Below are positions 7,721 through 16,799 of a stretch of DNA of 64,000 bases, piece by piece. This DNA comes from Herbaspirillum autotrophicum (lineage in GTDB: Bacteria; Pseudomonadota; Gammaproteobacteria; Burkholderiales; Burkholderiaceae_D). The translations under genes and the position numbers were made by a program. Under the pieces are notes generated by a model. It worked only from the letters and a program-made list of their open reading frames with translations, did not search any database and had not been told where the DNA came from. Numbering within the stretch: the first letter of the stretch is position 1; each line of letters starts with the position of its first letter. Location: NCBI RefSeq assembly GCF_001189915.1, contig NZ_LFLS01000015.1, positions 1-64,000 on the forward strand, in the 5' to 3' direction.

Positions 7721-8549
7721 ATTGCCTGCGATCCACGCTGAAAATTCGATTCAGCAGGCGCAATTCGACATGCGTCCCGATGCCTTGGAGCGTTGGCAGC
7801 CGGAAATTCGCGCCGCCGCGGATGAGCCTCAATCCATCTCTATCTATGACCGTATCGGTACCACTTGGGACGGCGAGGGCGTCACTGCCAAGCGCATCAG
7901 TGCCGCGCTGCGGTCCATCGGTCGCAATGTCGATGTCCAGGTCAATATCAATTCGCCTGGCGGCGATTTCTTCGAAGGCGTGGCCATTTACAACCTGCTG
8001 CGCGAGCATCAAGGACGAGTCACGGTCCGGGTGATAGGGTTGGCGGCATCCGCGGCGTCGGTCATTGCCATGGCCGGCGACGACATCCTGATGGGCGTCG
8101 GCGCAGATTTGATGATTCACAACGCCTGGGGCATGGCAGCCGGAAATCGCCATGATTTTCTGGCAGTTGCCGAAGTGCTGGCGCCGTTTGATGCCGCCAT
8201 GGCGGAGGTATATTCAGCACGCTCCGGTATCGCCGCCAAAGACATCGCCGCCATGATGGACGGTGAAACATGGATCGGCGCTGAGCAGGCGGTACGCGAT
8301 GGCTTCGCTACCGGCATGATCGCTGCTGATGTGGTCGCCAGTGGCGCCAAGGCCGAAGCCGGTAAAAAATATCTTTCGATGGTCGAAGCCGCGATGACAC
8401 GCGCCGGCCACTCCCGATCTGTGCGGCGCGACGCCCTCAGAGCACTGTTTTCAGGCACGCCGGGCGCTGCCGGAACTATCGCCACGCCGAGCGCTGGCAC
8501 CGAAATGGCAGCCCTGCTGCACTCATTTACACAATCATTGAAAGGCTGA
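7707..8549 (+). CDS. ClpP-like (S14) prohead protease
   Basis: A 280-residue maturation protease of the ClpP/crotonase fold. Visible landmarks are NINSPGGDFFEG (residues 80-91), the nucleophile segment GLAASAASVIAMAG with Ser115, and His138 in LMIHNAWG. The Asp partner is probably in the following helical part. It cuts the scaffold (delta) segment from the capsid protein during head maturation. The C-terminal 60 residues are low in complexity and may serve as scaffold. It lies between portal and capsid, the canonical order. Confidence 0.93.
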   Translation: MSLLKLPAIHAENSIQQAQFDMRPDALERWQPEIRAAADEPQSISIYDRIGTTWDGEGVTAKRISAALRSIGRNVDVQVNINSPGGDFFEGVAIYNLLREHQGRVTVRVIGLAASAASVIAMAGDDILMGVGADLMIHNAWGMAAGNRHDFLAVAEVLAPFDAAMAEVYSARSGIAAKDIAAMMDGETWIGAEQAVRDGFATGMIAADVVASGAKAEAGKKYLSMVEAAMTRAGHSRSVRRDALRALFSGTPGAAGTIATPSAGTEMAALLHSFTQSLKG

Positions 8550-8551
8550 AA

Positions 8552-9793
8552 ATGCAAACCTTACGCCCCATTCCTCGTGGCCTGATCCGGGTATTCGCTG
8601 AAAGCGACCCTGTCCCGGCAGAACTGCGCCAGGCCATTGAAACCATGAACAAGACATTCGCCGATTTCCGTGCTGAGCACACCAAGCAAGTGGATGACAT
8701 TCGCAAAGGACTGCCGTCTGCAGACCAGACTGCTAAGGTCGAAGCGATCAGCGCCAGTATCGACAAGCTGCAGAAGGAAATCGAAGACACCAACATCAAG
8801 ATGGCTGCCGCGCAAATGGGGGCTGGTGGCAACCACACGCCGCAAGACAAGGAATATTCCGACGCATTCACCTCGTTCATGAAAACCGGTAATGAAGTCA
8901 ATGCCGCATTGAACAAGGGCGTAGCGGAAGAGGGCGGTTACGTTACCCCAATTGAATGGGACCGCACCATTCTCGATAAGCTGGTACTGGTATCGCCAAT
9001 GCGCGCGATCGCCGCGGTGCAAACAACCTCGCGTGCCGGCTTCAGCAAGCTAGTTAATGTCGGTGGCACCGGCAGCGGCTGGGTCGGTGAAACCGACGAA
9101 CGGCCGGAAACCGGCACATCGCAATTCAAGCCGTTCGCTTTCCCATCGGGTGAAATCTATGCCAACCCGGCAGCGACGCAACAAATTCTGGATGATTCCG
9201 AAATCAATCTGGAGCAGTTCATTGCGGGCGAGGTGCAAACTGAATTCGCCAAGCAAGAAGGCTTGGCCTTTGTGTCCGGTAATGGCACCAAGAAGCCGGC
9301 AGGTCTGTTGACCTATGTAACCGGTGGCGCCAATGCGGCAGCACACCCGCTGGGAGCCATCCAACTGATCAACAGCGGCGCAGCTGCAGCGCTGACATCG
9401 GACGGCCTGATCGATCTGATTTATTCGCTGCCGTCTGCATTTACCGGTAATGCGCGTTTCGTCATGAATCGTGCCACGCAAGGCCTCGCCCGCAAATTGA
9501 AAGATGGCGACGGTAATTACCTGTGGCAGCCATCCTATGTGCTGGGCCAGCCAGCTACCCTGGCTGGCTTCCCGGTCACCGAAATGCCGGATATGCCGAA
9601 CGCGGCCGCCAATGCCGTTCCGATCATGTTTGGCGACTTCAAGCAGGGATACCAGATTGTTGACCGCATCGGTATTCGGGTGTTGCGTGATCCGTACACC
9701 AAGAAGCCTTACGTGCTGTTCTACACCACCAAGCGCGTCGGCGGTGGTCTGCTCAATCCGGAGCCGCTGCGCGGCCTCAAAATCAGCGCGTAA
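8552..9793 (+). CDS. Major capsid protein (HK97 gp5 fold)
   Basis: A 413-residue capsid subunit. Residues 1-105 form a charged coiled-coil delta segment (AELRQAIETM, IDKLQKEIEDTN) that the upstream protease is expected to remove. The shell domain follows, with EEGGYVTPIEWD, the E-loop region around GSGWVGETDERPET, and the A and P domains ending RGLKISA. It builds the icosahedral head. A strong hairpin directly downstream probably tunes expression of this gene, made in larger amounts than its neighbours. Confidence 0.95.
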   Translation: MQTLRPIPRGLIRVFAESDPVPAELRQAIETMNKTFADFRAEHTKQVDDIRKGLPSADQTAKVEAISASIDKLQKEIEDTNIKMAAAQMGAGGNHTPQDKEYSDAFTSFMKTGNEVNAALNKGVAEEGGYVTPIEWDRTILDKLVLVSPMRAIAAVQTTSRAGFSKLVNVGGTGSGWVGETDERPETGTSQFKPFAFPSGEIYANPAATQQILDDSEINLEQFIAGEVQTEFAKQEGLAFVSGNGTKKPAGLLTYVTGGANAAAHPLGAIQLINSGAAAALTSDGLIDLIYSLPSAFTGNARFVMNRATQGLARKLKDGDGNYLWQPSYVLGQPATLAGFPVTEMPDMPNAAANAVPIMFGDFKQGYQIVDRIGIRVLRDPYTKKPYVLFYTTKRVGGGLLNPEPLRGLKISA

Positions 9794-9803
9794 TTGCCAG
9801 CAT

Positions 9804-9824
9804 GCCGGGCTGTCATAGCCCGGC
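9804..9824 (+). terminator. Hairpin after the capsid gene, attenuator or stability element
   Basis: GCCGGGCT (9804-9811) pairs perfectly with AGCCCGGC (9817-9824) around a 5-base loop. Only a weak T-run follows (TGGTTTG), so partial termination or protection of the 3' end is more likely than full termination. Confidence 0.5.
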
Positions 9825-9854
9825 TGGTTTGCCACTTCACACATCGGAGTCATC

Positions 9855-10007
9855 ATGAAATTGAAAAAGCCATTCCAGGGCGTGCCTGAGGGCGAAATCT
9901 ATCCAGTCGATTACAAGGCCGGCGAAGAATGCCCGCCCGAGTTGCTGGATGCCGCAAAAAGCCTCGGCGCGGTCGATGAAAAAGAGTCGAAAACACCGGC
10001 GAAATAA
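9855..10007 (+). CDS. Small conserved head-region protein
   Basis: A 50-residue reading frame (MKLKKPFQGVPEGEIYPVDY, then EECPPELLDAAKSLGAV and a Lys-rich tail) starting from an ATG preceded by TCGGAGTCATC. It fits exactly between capsid and connector genes, where tiny conserved proteins of this kind occur in other HK97-type prophages. Coding density and the shared frame of expression support it as real. Function is unknown; it may be a decoration or head-tail joining peptide. Confidence 0.7.
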   Translation: MKLKKPFQGVPEGEIYPVDYKAGEECPPELLDAAKSLGAVDEKESKTPAK

Positions 10008-10009
10008 GC

Positions 10010-10354
10010 ATGTTTCTTACACCGGATTTGTTGATCGGCTACAAACGGATTGATGCCGCCGAAAGGGACAGTCCATTTCTTTTGCTGGCGATCGAGGCCG
10101 CCGAACTCAATGCCATCGCCTATTTGAACCGGAGCGTATTTCCGGACAAGGAGGCCATGGATGCCGCGATTGCAGACGGCACCGCAGGCCGCAATCCGAT
10201 GCTGATACAGGCAGACATCAAGGCCGGCATGTTGTTTATTGCCGGCCATTTGTACGACAACCGCGAGGACGTGCTGATCGGCACTGTCGGCGCCGAGTTG
10301 CCCATGGGGTCGCGGCATTTTTTGCGGCCACACCGAATTTCGCCGGGGGTCTGA
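10010..10354 (+). CDS. Head-tail connector (HK97 gp6-like)
   Basis: A 114-residue mainly helical protein: LLIGYKRIDAAERDSPFLLLAIEAAELNAIAYLNR, then QADIKAGMLFIAGHLYDNREDV. The spacing of these helices, and the phrase on the gap after a set of head genes, match the gp6/gp15-type adaptor that forms a ring beneath the portal. It begins 2 bases after the preceding stop and overlaps the next start by one base. Confidence 0.85.
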   Translation: MFLTPDLLIGYKRIDAAERDSPFLLLAIEAAELNAIAYLNRSVFPDKEAMDAAIADGTAGRNPMLIQADIKAGMLFIAGHLYDNREDVLIGTVGAELPMGSRHFLRPHRISPGV

Positions 10355-10680
10355 TGCGAGCCGGTGAGTTGAAATGGCAGATTCAAATTCAGTTGCCGCC
10401 GGTCGGAAAGAATGCCTTTGGCGATCCAAACACTGAATGGACAAAACTGGTCGATGTGTGGGCAAAGAAAGAAGATTTGAGCGGCCGCGAGTTGCTTGCC
10501 GCACAAGCCGCACAAAGTGAAATCACAACCACCTTCCGCATCCGGTACCGGGACGGTATTACTTCGAAGATGCGTGTTATGGTGGGTGAGGCAATTTACA
10601 ACATCGAGGCGGTATTGGATCGGGCGGGCAGCATGGTGGAGCTGCAACTGATGTGTTCATCAGGACTGAACAATGGCTGA
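10354..10680 (+). CDS. Head-tail adaptor / head closure protein
   Basis: A 108-residue, beta-rich protein with the family pattern MRAGELKWQIQIQLP, NTEWTKLVDVWAKKEDLSGRELLAAQ and TTFRIRYRDGITSKMRVMVG. That corresponds to HK97 gp7/SPP1 gp16-type proteins, which close the filled head and receive the tail. It overlaps the next gene by 8 bases. Confidence 0.88.
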   Translation: MRAGELKWQIQIQLPPVGKNAFGDPNTEWTKLVDVWAKKEDLSGRELLAAQAAQSEITTTFRIRYRDGITSKMRVMVGEAIYNIEAVLDRAGSMVELQLMCSSGLNNG

Positions 10681-11155
10681 TATTTCACTGCAAGGCTTTG
10701 ATGATCTGGAGCAGACATTGCTATCGCTCAATGCCAAAGTCGGTAGCGATGCGTTGCGCTCGGCAGCCAATGCTGGCGCAACCATCATTAAGGATGAGGT
10801 GGTAATCCGCGCCCCGGAAAAAAGCGGCATCCTGAAAGAGGCGATCTATCAGAAGCACATCCCCGAGCAGTCTACCGATAGACGCCAGGTGTATTTTGTG
10901 TCTTGGCGCAAAGGAAAGAAATCAACAACAGATGCCTTTTATGGCGACTGGGTAGAGCGCGGTCACTGGTATGTGCCGCCACGACCGAAAGGCATCACCT
11001 ATAAAGCACATCGTGCGGCGAATCGCGCGATATTTGTGCCGGCACATCCGTTTTTACGCCCCTCTTTTGAGGCGAAAAAAGATGTGGCAATCGATGCCAT
11101 GCGCAGCAAACTGGCTGAAAACGTGCAGAAGGCAATTGCGGAGATGCGGAAATGA
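10673..11155 (+). CDS. HK97 gp10-type tail completion protein
   Basis: A 160-residue protein opening with DISLQGFDDLEQTLLSLNAKVGSDALRSAANAGATI, the usual amphipathic helix of gp10-family proteins. KSGILKEAI and a C-terminal AHPFLRPSFEAKKDVAIDAM follow; the last is diagnostic of the family. These proteins sit at the head-proximal end of the tail tube. The gene overlaps its neighbours at both ends. Confidence 0.9.
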   Translation: MADISLQGFDDLEQTLLSLNAKVGSDALRSAANAGATIIKDEVVIRAPEKSGILKEAIYQKHIPEQSTDRRQVYFVSWRKGKKSTTDAFYGDWVERGHWYVPPRPKGITYKAHRAANRAIFVPAHPFLRPSFEAKKDVAIDAMRSKLAENVQKAIAEMRK

Positions 11156-11499
11156 TAGAAAAAATCGTTCAGGACCTGGTGGATGACCTGGCCTCCGGTG
11201 GTGCGCACTTTGATATTGTTCCCGCCGGCGTCGCGCGACCCTACATCACACTGCAGCAAGTTGGCGGCGCGCCGGTGGCCTATCTTTCCGGAGAATCTGG
11301 TTGTGACATCGTGCGCATGCAAATCGATGTGTTCGGCGACAGTCGCACGCAAGCCAATGAGGTAATGACAAGCCTGCGTCAGCGGCTGTGTGGTGAACCA
11401 CTTTTGGCGCGGCCGGTGGGGGCACCTTTCAGCAATTACGAAAGCAACGTGAATACCTATCGGCGCAGTTGTGATTTTTATATTCTTGCCAAAATCTGA
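11152..11499 (+). CDS. Tail completion / terminator protein (DUF3168 type)
   Basis: A 115-residue protein. GGAHFDIVPAGVARPYITLQQVGG and MQIDVFGDSRTQANEVMTSLRQRL are typical of DUF3168 (gp17/lambda gpU-like) tail terminator proteins, which cap the tail tube and set its joint with the head. It is the last gene before a terminator-like hairpin that separates head-completion genes from the tail tube gene. Confidence 0.85.
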   Translation: MIEKIVQDLVDDLASGGAHFDIVPAGVARPYITLQQVGGAPVAYLSGESGCDIVRMQIDVFGDSRTQANEVMTSLRQRLCGEPLLARPVGAPFSNYESNVNTYRRSCDFYILAKI

Positions 11500-11554
11500 C
11501 TTCAACAGCTTTTACCGGTGTAGTGCTTATAGCAAGTTCGATTCAGCCCTCTTC

Positions 11555-11583
11555 GGCTCGCTCTTCAGCGGGCCTTTTTTTAT
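11555..11583 (+). terminator. Intrinsic terminator inside the late operon
   Basis: GGCTCGC (11555-11561) pairs with GCGGGCC (11568-11574), 7 bp with one G-U, followed by about nine T. It precedes the tail tube gene, so the late transcript must read through it or restart after it. Confidence 0.7.
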
Positions 11584-11601
11584 TTTTGAAAGGTAGACAT
11601 C

Positions 11602-12252
11602 ATGGGAGTGAAATTACCCAATGGCGCGATTTTTTCCATCGCATCCGGTTACTCGGCAGAACACACAATGGCATCCATCAGCAACGCCTTGGAAGCAGTG
11701 GCGACGCTGGAGGATGGCCACGCGGTCATTGCCGGTCAGATTCTGGTGGTCGGTTCTGGCTGGACCGGCCTGGATGGTCGCGTTGCCCGTGCCAAGTCCG
11801 TGCTTATTGATGCGGTGACGCTGGAAAAAATCGATACCACCGATGCCGATCGCTTCCTCGCCGGCAGCGGCGGCGGCAAGGTGCGCGCGGTCACCGATTG
11901 GACTGAAATCCAGCAAATCACTGACTTTGCCACGTCGGGCGGCGATCAGAACTTCGCCAGCTACTCGTTTCTGTCGGACGACGAAGAGCGCCAGTTGCCG
12001 ACCACCAAGTCGCCGACCAGCATCAAGATCAAGACCGCCGACGATCCGGAATTGCAGCATAACGCTGTGCTGGAAAAGGCCGATTTGGACCGTCAGCCAC
12101 GCGTGTTCCGTCTCAAGCTGCCGGGCGGTTCGGCCATCTATTACAACGGTTATGTGTCGTTCAATCAGACGCCCAGCATGGGCAAGAACAACATCATGGA
12201 AGTCACCACCAGCTTGTCGCTGATCTCGCGTCTGACGCGCTACGCCGCATAA
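11602..12252 (+). CDS. Major tail (tube) protein
   Basis: A 216-residue beta-rich protein: MGVKLPNGAIFSIASGYSAE, VATLEDGHAVIAGQILVVGSGWTGLDGRVARAKS, then a mid-region with SDDEERQLPTTKSP and a C-terminus FRLKLPGGSAIYYNGYVSF...VTTSLSLISRLTRY. The pattern is that of the lambda gpV-like tail tube subunits. It polymerises around the tape measure protein into the long non-contractile tube. It has its own strong start (GAAAGGTAG before ATG) after a terminator hairpin, fitting high expression. Confidence 0.9.
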   Translation: MGVKLPNGAIFSIASGYSAEHTMASISNALEAVATLEDGHAVIAGQILVVGSGWTGLDGRVARAKSVLIDAVTLEKIDTTDADRFLAGSGGGKVRAVTDWTEIQQITDFATSGGDQNFASYSFLSDDEERQLPTTKSPTSIKIKTADDPELQHNAVLEKADLDRQPRVFRLKLPGGSAIYYNGYVSFNQTPSMGKNNIMEVTTSLSLISRLTRYAA

Positions 12253-12282
12253 GCGCTATCCACAACCTTACCAGGAGCTGCA

Positions 12283-12591
12283 ATGTTCAAGCTGACCCCC
12301 GACCCGACCTTCAAGGCCGAGGTCGAAATTCCGCGTCCCGGCGCATCGGCCGGACGCATCAAGTTCGAATTCGCCTACAAGGATGCCGACGAACTGAGCG
12401 ATTACATGAACCGCCTGGCAGACCTCGGCGACATCGACGGCATCATGGAAATTGTCACCGGATGGAGTGGCGTCGATGTGCCTTTCAATCGCGACAATCT
12501 TGAATTGTTGGTCAAGAAGTACAACGGTGCCGCCATGCGGATTTTCAAGAAGTACACCGACGAACTGACCAAGGCCCGTTCGGGAAACTGA
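12283..12591 (+). CDS. Tail assembly chaperone, lambda gpG-like
   Basis: A 102-residue protein (MFKLTPDPTFKAEVEIPRPG, then IKFEFAYKDADELSDYMNRL) that ends with codons GGA AAC TGA. It binds tape measure protein during tail assembly and is not part of the finished tail. The last two codons belong to the heptamer G-GGA-AAC, so a fraction of ribosomes should shift back one base just before the stop and make the longer GT product. AGGAGCTGCA precedes the ATG. Confidence 0.88.
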   Translation: MFKLTPDPTFKAEVEIPRPGASAGRIKFEFAYKDADELSDYMNRLADLGDIDGIMEIVTGWSGVDVPFNRDNLELLVKKYNGAAMRIFKKYTDELTKARSGN

Positions 12592-12899
12592 TCGCCGCTG
12601 CCCGCTATCTGTATGACAAGCCGGCCAGTGATGAAGAGCTGGCTGCGCTTGGCCTGCTGCGTGCAGACCTGGATGAGGTGGCCGGCGTCGATGTCTGGCC
12701 GCAGAACTTTGATGCCGTTCGGGTATTTGAGGCGCTGAGTTCGCAGTGGCGCGTGGGCGCCGGTGGCGCATCGGGCCTTGACTATCAGGTCTTGCCGACG
12801 GTGTTGAGGATGTTTGACATCAAGCGCAAGCAGTGGCGCGATATTTTCGATTGCATCCGTATCATGGAAATGGAAGCCATGCGCGCCATGCGTGAGTAG
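12283..12899 (+). CDS. Tail assembly chaperone GT fusion made by -1 frameshift
   Basis: The G frame shifts by -1 at GGGAAAC (12582-12588); decoding resumes at CTG (12588) in the frame that stays open to TAG at 12897-12899. The extension reads LIAAARYLYDKPASDEELAA, then VDVWPQNFDAVRVFEALSSQW and DYQVLPTVLRMFDI, matching DUF1799/gpT-type extensions. The product is about 205 residues. The T part has no start of its own near its beginning. The heptamer differs by only the last base from lambda's GGGAAAG site. The GT protein recruits tube subunits to the tape measure. Confidence 0.82.
12582..12588 (+). promoter_or_regulatory. Programmed -1 frameshift slippery heptamer
   Basis: G GGA AAC is a full X-XXY-YYZ heptamer in register with the G frame and lies directly before the TGA at 12589-12591. 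Both tRNAs can re-pair one base back on GGG AAA. Confidence 0.85.
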
Positions 12900-12903
12900 T
12901 ACC

Positions 12904-12921
12904 AAGCCGCCTGCGGGCGGT
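12904..12921 (+). terminator. Weak hairpin between GT and tape measure genes
   Basis: A CCGCC/GGCGG stem around a 4-base loop, followed by only TTTCTTATTTT. It repeats almost exactly the hairpin near 24426. Partial terminator or attenuator. Confidence 0.4.
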
Positions 12922-12941
12922 TTCTTATTTTGGAGCAGTCA

Positions 12942-15900
12942 ATGAGTGATGCAGGCGGAAGTGATGTAGTCGGCAAAGCCACCATTGTGCTCGCCGCCGA
13001 AGGCGATCAGTTCGATGCCGACATGGTCAAGCATGCGCGCAGCGCCGGCCAGTTCAGCGAATCGGTAACGCAATCGTCGGTCAAGTCGGTGACGGCGCTC
13101 AACACCATTGGCGTAGCGGCAACCCAGACGGCGCAGCAGTACAGTAACTCGCAGACCCGCTTTCTCGAATCCCTGCAGCGCCAGGTGGTTGCAGTCGAAG
13201 GCGGCAAGATTGCGGCACTCGAACTGAAAGCGGCACAGCTCGGGCTCAGTGATGCGGCGGCACCGTTGATTGCCAGCTGGCGTCAGCTGGAAGCAGCGCA
13301 GCGTGCTTCTGCTGGTGCCGGCATTGCCGTGGCACAGGCCGCGGCGCAGACGGCAGAATCCGAAGTCGCCGCCAGCGCTCGCATCAAGGCATTGGTAGCA
13401 GCGTCGCTGGAAAAGACGGCGGCACTGGGGCGGGAAATCGAAGCATCGCGGGCTGCTGCCAGTGCCGCACGTGAGCTGTCGGAAGCGTCGAAGACAGCGG
13501 CGCCATCGACCGGCGCCAGCGTCAGCTTTGCGGCACAAAATCGCAGCCTGCAAGAGACTGCCGACCAAGTCAATGAAGTCAACCGGGCTCTGGCATCCAT
13601 TGGACGCGGTGCCGGCTCGACCAAGGAACTGCAGACCCAGACCGATAAGTTGCTGTCACTGTGGCAGCAGGGCCGGATATCGGCCGAGCAATACACGGCA
13701 GCGGTCAAGCAACTCGACAGTTCCGAGCTGAGCCTGGTGAAATCGAGCGCCCAGGCCAGCGCCAAGGCAGACGAATTCATTGCCAAGCTGAAAGAGCAAG
13801 CCGCCACTGCCGGCATGACATCGAAGCAGATGCTGGAATACCGGGCGGCGCAACTGGGCGTTGCCAATGACGCAACGCCATTCATCGAAAAAATTGCCGC
13901 CAGCGAAAAGGCAATGCACGGTTTCAGTCTGGAATCAGGCGGGGCGCGGCGCGAACTGGGGGTGCTGGCACGGGAATTGGGGCGTGGCGACTTCAGTGCT
14001 GCCAGTCGCTCGTTTTCGATTTTTGCCGAGCGCAGCGGTTTGATGGCAACCTTGCTGTCGCCGGCCGTGCTGATGATTGGTGCGTTGGTGGCCGTAGTCG
14101 CGACATTGTCGTTTGGCGCCTACAAAGCAGCGGAAGAGCAAACCAAGTTCAACAATGCGCTGGTGCTGACCGGTAATTATGCCGGTACCACCGCCAGCGG
14201 TTTGCATGAATTGGCGAGCGAAGCATCGAGCGCCATGGGTAGCGTCGGTTCGGCACGTGAGGCCGTGTTGACACTGGCGTCGAGCGGCAAGTTCACCTCT
14301 GAGCAGATCGGCATGATCGCCAAGACAGCCGTGGAGATGGAGGCCACCACCGGAAAGGCGGTACAAAAGACCGTCGAGCAGTTTGAGGAGCTGGCGAAAA
14401 AGCCGGCCGAAGCCAGCGCCAAGCTCAATGAGCAGTACCACTATCTGACGCAATCGGTGTATGACCAGATCGCCGCCCTGGAGCGCCAGGGCGATGCCCA
14501 GGGCGCTGCTAATCTGGCCGAGCAAGCCTATGTCGATGGCATGGCTACCCGCACTGTGCAGATTCGCGAGAACCAAAGTCTGATCGCACGCGGCTGGGAT
14601 GAGGCAAAGCGCTCGGCGGTGGGCTACTTCGAGTCGGTTGTCAAATTCTTCACCGACAATTCTATCGAGCGCCAGATTGCCGATCTGAAGCTACGCATGG
14701 CATCGCCTGGCGCCAACGACGATGACAAGCGGCAATTCTCTGCCTTGATTGCCAATCTGGAACAGCGCGGCAAGGCGCAGGAACTGGCAGCGGCTATCCA
14801 GAAAGAGGCAGCATCGTCCTCTGCGGCGTCCATCGAGGCCGCACGTGCCATCGATACGCAAAGCGAATCTATCGACAAAAATATCCGCAAGAAGGTCGAG
14901 CTGGCCAAGCTGGACGAACGCTTCAGCAATATGCAATTCGAAGCGCAGCGCACCGGCGACCGCAACGCACGTCTGGACAATGTTGACTTCACCGAAGATG
15001 GCAAGCCGCTTGGCGGCGGCCTGTACGCCCAACTGCGCAAAGATATTGAAGAGCGCAACAAGCCGAAGGCAGCGGCCAAGTCCAGTGAGGTCGGCATCAA
15101 TACCGAACTCAAGGCGCTGCAGGGGCAGTTCCAGGAGCAGGAGCGGGCGCTCAAGCAGGTCAACCAAAACATCAAGGCGCAATACGATATCGGCTTGCTC
15201 GACACGCAGCAATACCTGTCAGCGGAATATGAAGCCAAGAAATCGGCACTGACGAAAGAATTGCAGATCGCTGACCAGCAAGCCGAGGTCGCCGGTCGCA
15301 AGCGCAATACGGTAGCACTCGAAGAGGCGCGCAATCTGCAAAAGCGTGTCCGTGATGAGCAACTGGCGAATGAGGAAAAGTACGGCAACGACTCGCGCTC
15401 ATTGATGGAAAAAAACCGGCGCGATGTACAGGCATATGTTGATTCGCTCAACGCCGCGTATGTGACGCGCAAGCAGGCCATCAACAATCTGATTGCCGGC
15501 ACCGGCCTGGGTGATGTCGACCGCGATGAGCTGAGCCGTATCAATCAGCTGCAGCAGGAGTACGACAAAGCCGCAGAGGCGCTGCGCCGCTCAATGGAAA
15601 AAGGCACGGCACACGGCGGTATCAGCCGGGGTCAGTACGAGCAGGAGATTGCCGCACTGCAAACCAATATCCAGCAGCGCATCGATCTGGAGCGCCAGTT
15701 CACTGCGAACCTGAAAGAAACACAGGCCGACGGCTGGAGTGGCGCCACGCGCTTCATGGCGAATTATCGCGATGCTGCTGCCAACATGGCTTCGCAGGTA
15801 GAGGGCATGTTCACCAGTGCAGCGCGGGGCATGGAGGATGCCTGGGCGACGTTCGTAACTACGGGCAAGCTTTCATTCTCAGATTTGGCGAAATCAGTGA

Positions 15901-16463
15901 TTTCGGATATCGCCAAGATGCAGGCACGGGCCGCTATCTCGGGTCTGTTCAATTTTGCCATCAGCGCGGCTGCAAACTATTTCGGCGGTGGCGCAGGGGC
16001 GGGGGCTGAGTCGTCGGGGGCAAGTACGGCGGATTATTGGAATTCGCAGGCAGGTGGTGGTGTGGGCTTCAAGGCAAATGCCCTCGGCGATGTCTATGCC
16101 TCGCCGAGCCTGCACGAATACGCTAATACGGTGCTGACCAAACCGACACTCTTCGCTTTTGCCAAGGGGGCCGGTATTGCGGGGGAAGCCGGGCCAGAAG
16201 CCATCATGCCGTTGACGCGGGCAGCGGATGGCTCGCTCGGCGTGCGTTCGCTCGGTGGTGGTGGTCAGGCTCCCGTGATTCAGATCATTACCGATATTGA
16301 TATTACTCAGGCGGGGGCGCAATCGAGCACCACCGCAGATACGCAGAACCAGACCGCGAAGGAACTGGCCAGCATGGTCTCGGAGTCGGCGAAAGCAGTG
16401 GTCTACCGTGAGTGCGCACCAGGCGGCAAGATCTGGCGTTTGCATAATGGCATGGGGGGCTGA
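12942..16463 (+). CDS. Tape measure protein (lambda gpH-like)
   Basis: I start at the ATG at 12942 (MSDAGGSD), 10 bases after GGAG; an in-frame TTG at 12930 overlaps that site. The 1,173-residue protein is Ala/Gln/Ser-rich and largely coiled coil. There is one hydrophobic segment at about residues 363-388 (LLSPAVLMIGALVAVVATLSFGAY), a second helical half with many Lys/Glu/Gln heptads, and a Gly-rich C-terminus ending in GEAGPEAIMPLTR, a motif common at tape measure C-termini. Its length sets tail length, and the hydrophobic segment may reach the host membrane during DNA entry. Confidence 0.93.
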   Translation: MSDAGGSDVVGKATIVLAAEGDQFDADMVKHARSAGQFSESVTQSSVKSVTALNTIGVAATQTAQQYSNSQTRFLESLQRQVVAVEGGKIAALELKAAQLGLSDAAAPLIASWRQLEAAQRASAGAGIAVAQAAAQTAESEVAASARIKALVAASLEKTAALGREIEASRAAASAARELSEASKTAAPSTGASVSFAAQNRSLQETADQVNEVNRALASIGRGAGSTKELQTQTDKLLSLWQQGRISAEQYTAAVKQLDSSELSLVKSSAQASAKADEFIAKLKEQAATAGMTSKQMLEYRAAQLGVANDATPFIEKIAASEKAMHGFSLESGGARRELGVLARELGRGDFSAASRSFSIFAERSGLMATLLSPAVLMIGALVAVVATLSFGAYKAAEEQTKFNNALVLTGNYAGTTASGLHELASEASSAMGSVGSAREAVLTLASSGKFTSEQIGMIAKTAVEMEATTGKAVQKTVEQFEELAKKPAEASAKLNEQYHYLTQSVYDQIAALERQGDAQGAANLAEQAYVDGMATRTVQIRENQSLIARGWDEAKRSAVGYFESVVKFFTDNSIERQIADLKLRMASPGANDDDKRQFSALIANLEQRGKAQELAAAIQKEAASSSAASIEAARAIDTQSESIDKNIRKKVELAKLDERFSNMQFEAQRTGDRNARLDNVDFTEDGKPLGGGLYAQLRKDIEERNKPKAAAKSSEVGINTELKALQGQFQEQERALKQVNQNIKAQYDIGLLDTQQYLSAEYEAKKSALTKELQIADQQAEVAGRKRNTVALEEARNLQKRVRDEQLANEEKYGNDSRSLMEKNRRDVQAYVDSLNAAYVTRKQAINNLIAGTGLGDVDRDELSRINQLQQEYDKAAEALRRSMEKGTAHGGISRGQYEQEIAALQTNIQQRIDLERQFTANLKETQADGWSGATRFMANYRDAAANMASQVEGMFTSAARGMEDAWATFVTTGKLSFSDLAKSVISDIAKMQARAAISGLFNFAISAAANYFGGGAGAGAESSGASTADYWNSQAGGGVGFKANALGDVYASPSLHEYANTVLTKPTLFAFAKGAGIAGEAGPEAIMPLTRAADGSLGVRSLGGGGQAPVIQIITDIDITQAGAQSSTTADTQNQTAKELASMVSESAKAVVYRECAPGGKIWRLHNGMGG

Positions 16464-16798
16464 TGACAAAGCGCACTTTTACCTGGACGCCCAACAACAA
16501 TCTGACGGCGACACCTAAATTCAAAACCTTGTCTGCCAAGCTTGGTGATGGCTACGAGCAGTCAGCGGGCGATGGCATCAATGCCCGTTCAAGTTCGTGG
16601 TCGCTGAGTTTTACCGGTAAGCAAGAGCGTATCGCGCAGATCTGCCAATTCCTCGATGAACATGCTGGCTGGCGTTCGTTTTATTGGACCGAGCCGTTCG
16701 GCAAGCAGGTGCTGATCAAGACGCCGGACGGTTATTCAACCAAAGATCTCGGGGCCGACGTCTACACATTGACGGTCACCTTCAAAGAGGGCTTTTAG
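16463..16798 (+). CDS. Minor tail protein M
   Basis: A 111-residue protein with the lambda gpM-type pattern: KRTFTWTPNNNLTATPKFKTLSAKLGDGYEQ, SWSLSFTGKQERI, AGWRSFYWTEPFG and YTLTVTFKEGF. It belongs to the tail-tip set M-L-K-I-J, all present here in order. Its ATG overlaps the tape measure stop by one base. Confidence 0.92.
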   Translation: MTKRTFTWTPNNNLTATPKFKTLSAKLGDGYEQSAGDGINARSSSWSLSFTGKQERIAQICQFLDEHAGWRSFYWTEPFGKQVLIKTPDGYSTKDLGADVYTLTVTFKEGF

Positions 16799-16799
16799 C

